The notes under the pieces were generated by a model. The model had not been told where the DNA came from. It worked only from the letters and a program-made list of their open reading frames with translations, and did no database searches. A stretch of 31,866 nucleotides of DNA from an uncultured Muribaculaceae bacterium (GTDB taxonomy: Bacteria > Bacteroidota > Bacteroidia > Bacteroidales > Muribaculaceae). Location: contig CAJTZQ010000041.1 in assembly GCA_910583795.1 (NCBI GenBank), positions 1 through 31,866 on the forward strand, given 5' to 3'. Positions 31,850 to 31,866 of this stretch are shown piece by piece; the first letter of the stretch is position 1, and every line of letters begins with the position of its first letter. The position numbers and the translations under genes were made by a program.

Positions 31850-31866
31850 GATTACAAGGTTAATAA

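Overview
The window reads as a chromosome segment of a gut-type Bacteroidales bacterium. The evidence is a SusC/SusD/SusE/SusF outer-membrane glycan-uptake operon, several Bacteroidales-specific families (DUF2027-Smr, DUF6377, GIN-domain protein, stand-alone PAS protein), Bacteroidetes-type promoters (TTTG / TAnnTTTG, often with about 20 bp between the boxes) and the near absence of strong Shine-Dalgarno sites. Placement within the order (Muribaculaceae is my guess, from the low-complexity spacers and gene order) is an inference. No phage, transposase, integrase, CRISPR or rRNA was seen.

Layout. (1) 1-4888, minus strand: tRNA-Phe cut by the window edge, a polysaccharide flippase, a GIN-domain secreted protein, dusB and an M16 zinc protease. 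(2) 4909-8733, plus strand: a divergent promoter, a membrane-spanning DUF6377 regulator, a 660-bp gap holding a candidate small RNA with its own promoter and terminator, then a CLC-family chloride transporter. (3) 8847-14897: a membrane TPR protein (minus), rpoN, a coiled-coil membrane protein, tRNA-Leu(CAA), a tiny Ala/Val/Glu-rich lipoprotein behind a perfect 20-bp-arm hairpin, a PAS-only protein and a second coiled-coil membrane protein. (4) 14901-22226, mostly minus: a GH13 amylase-type enzyme, DUF695, DUF2027-Smr, PhoH and sufB. Four of the spacers in or bordering this block are built from 7-bp repeats of differing sequence. (5) 22327-23688: a histidine phosphatase of the phytase/MINPP type. 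(6) 23847-31487, minus: susC-susD-susE-susF, a four-gene operon for binding and importing an alpha-glucan, preceded by a long leader and two palindromes and closed by a strong terminator.

How the genes work together: SusC (TonB-dependent porin), SusD and the two SusE/F-type surface lipoproteins would bind and import starch- or glycogen-like chains. The secreted GH13 enzyme 6 kb downstream would cut them, although it lies outside the operon. Most of the rest is housekeeping: tRNA modification, Fe-S assembly, sigma-54 and envelope functions.

The signals I find least explained by ordinary annotation are the four heptanucleotide arrays (one forms the C-terminus of PhoH), the candidate RNA with repeated TAAGGT boxes, the 48-bp hairpin before the small lipoprotein, a sufB without sufCD beside it, and a CLC protein lacking both the canonical GSGIP motif and the internal proton glutamate.
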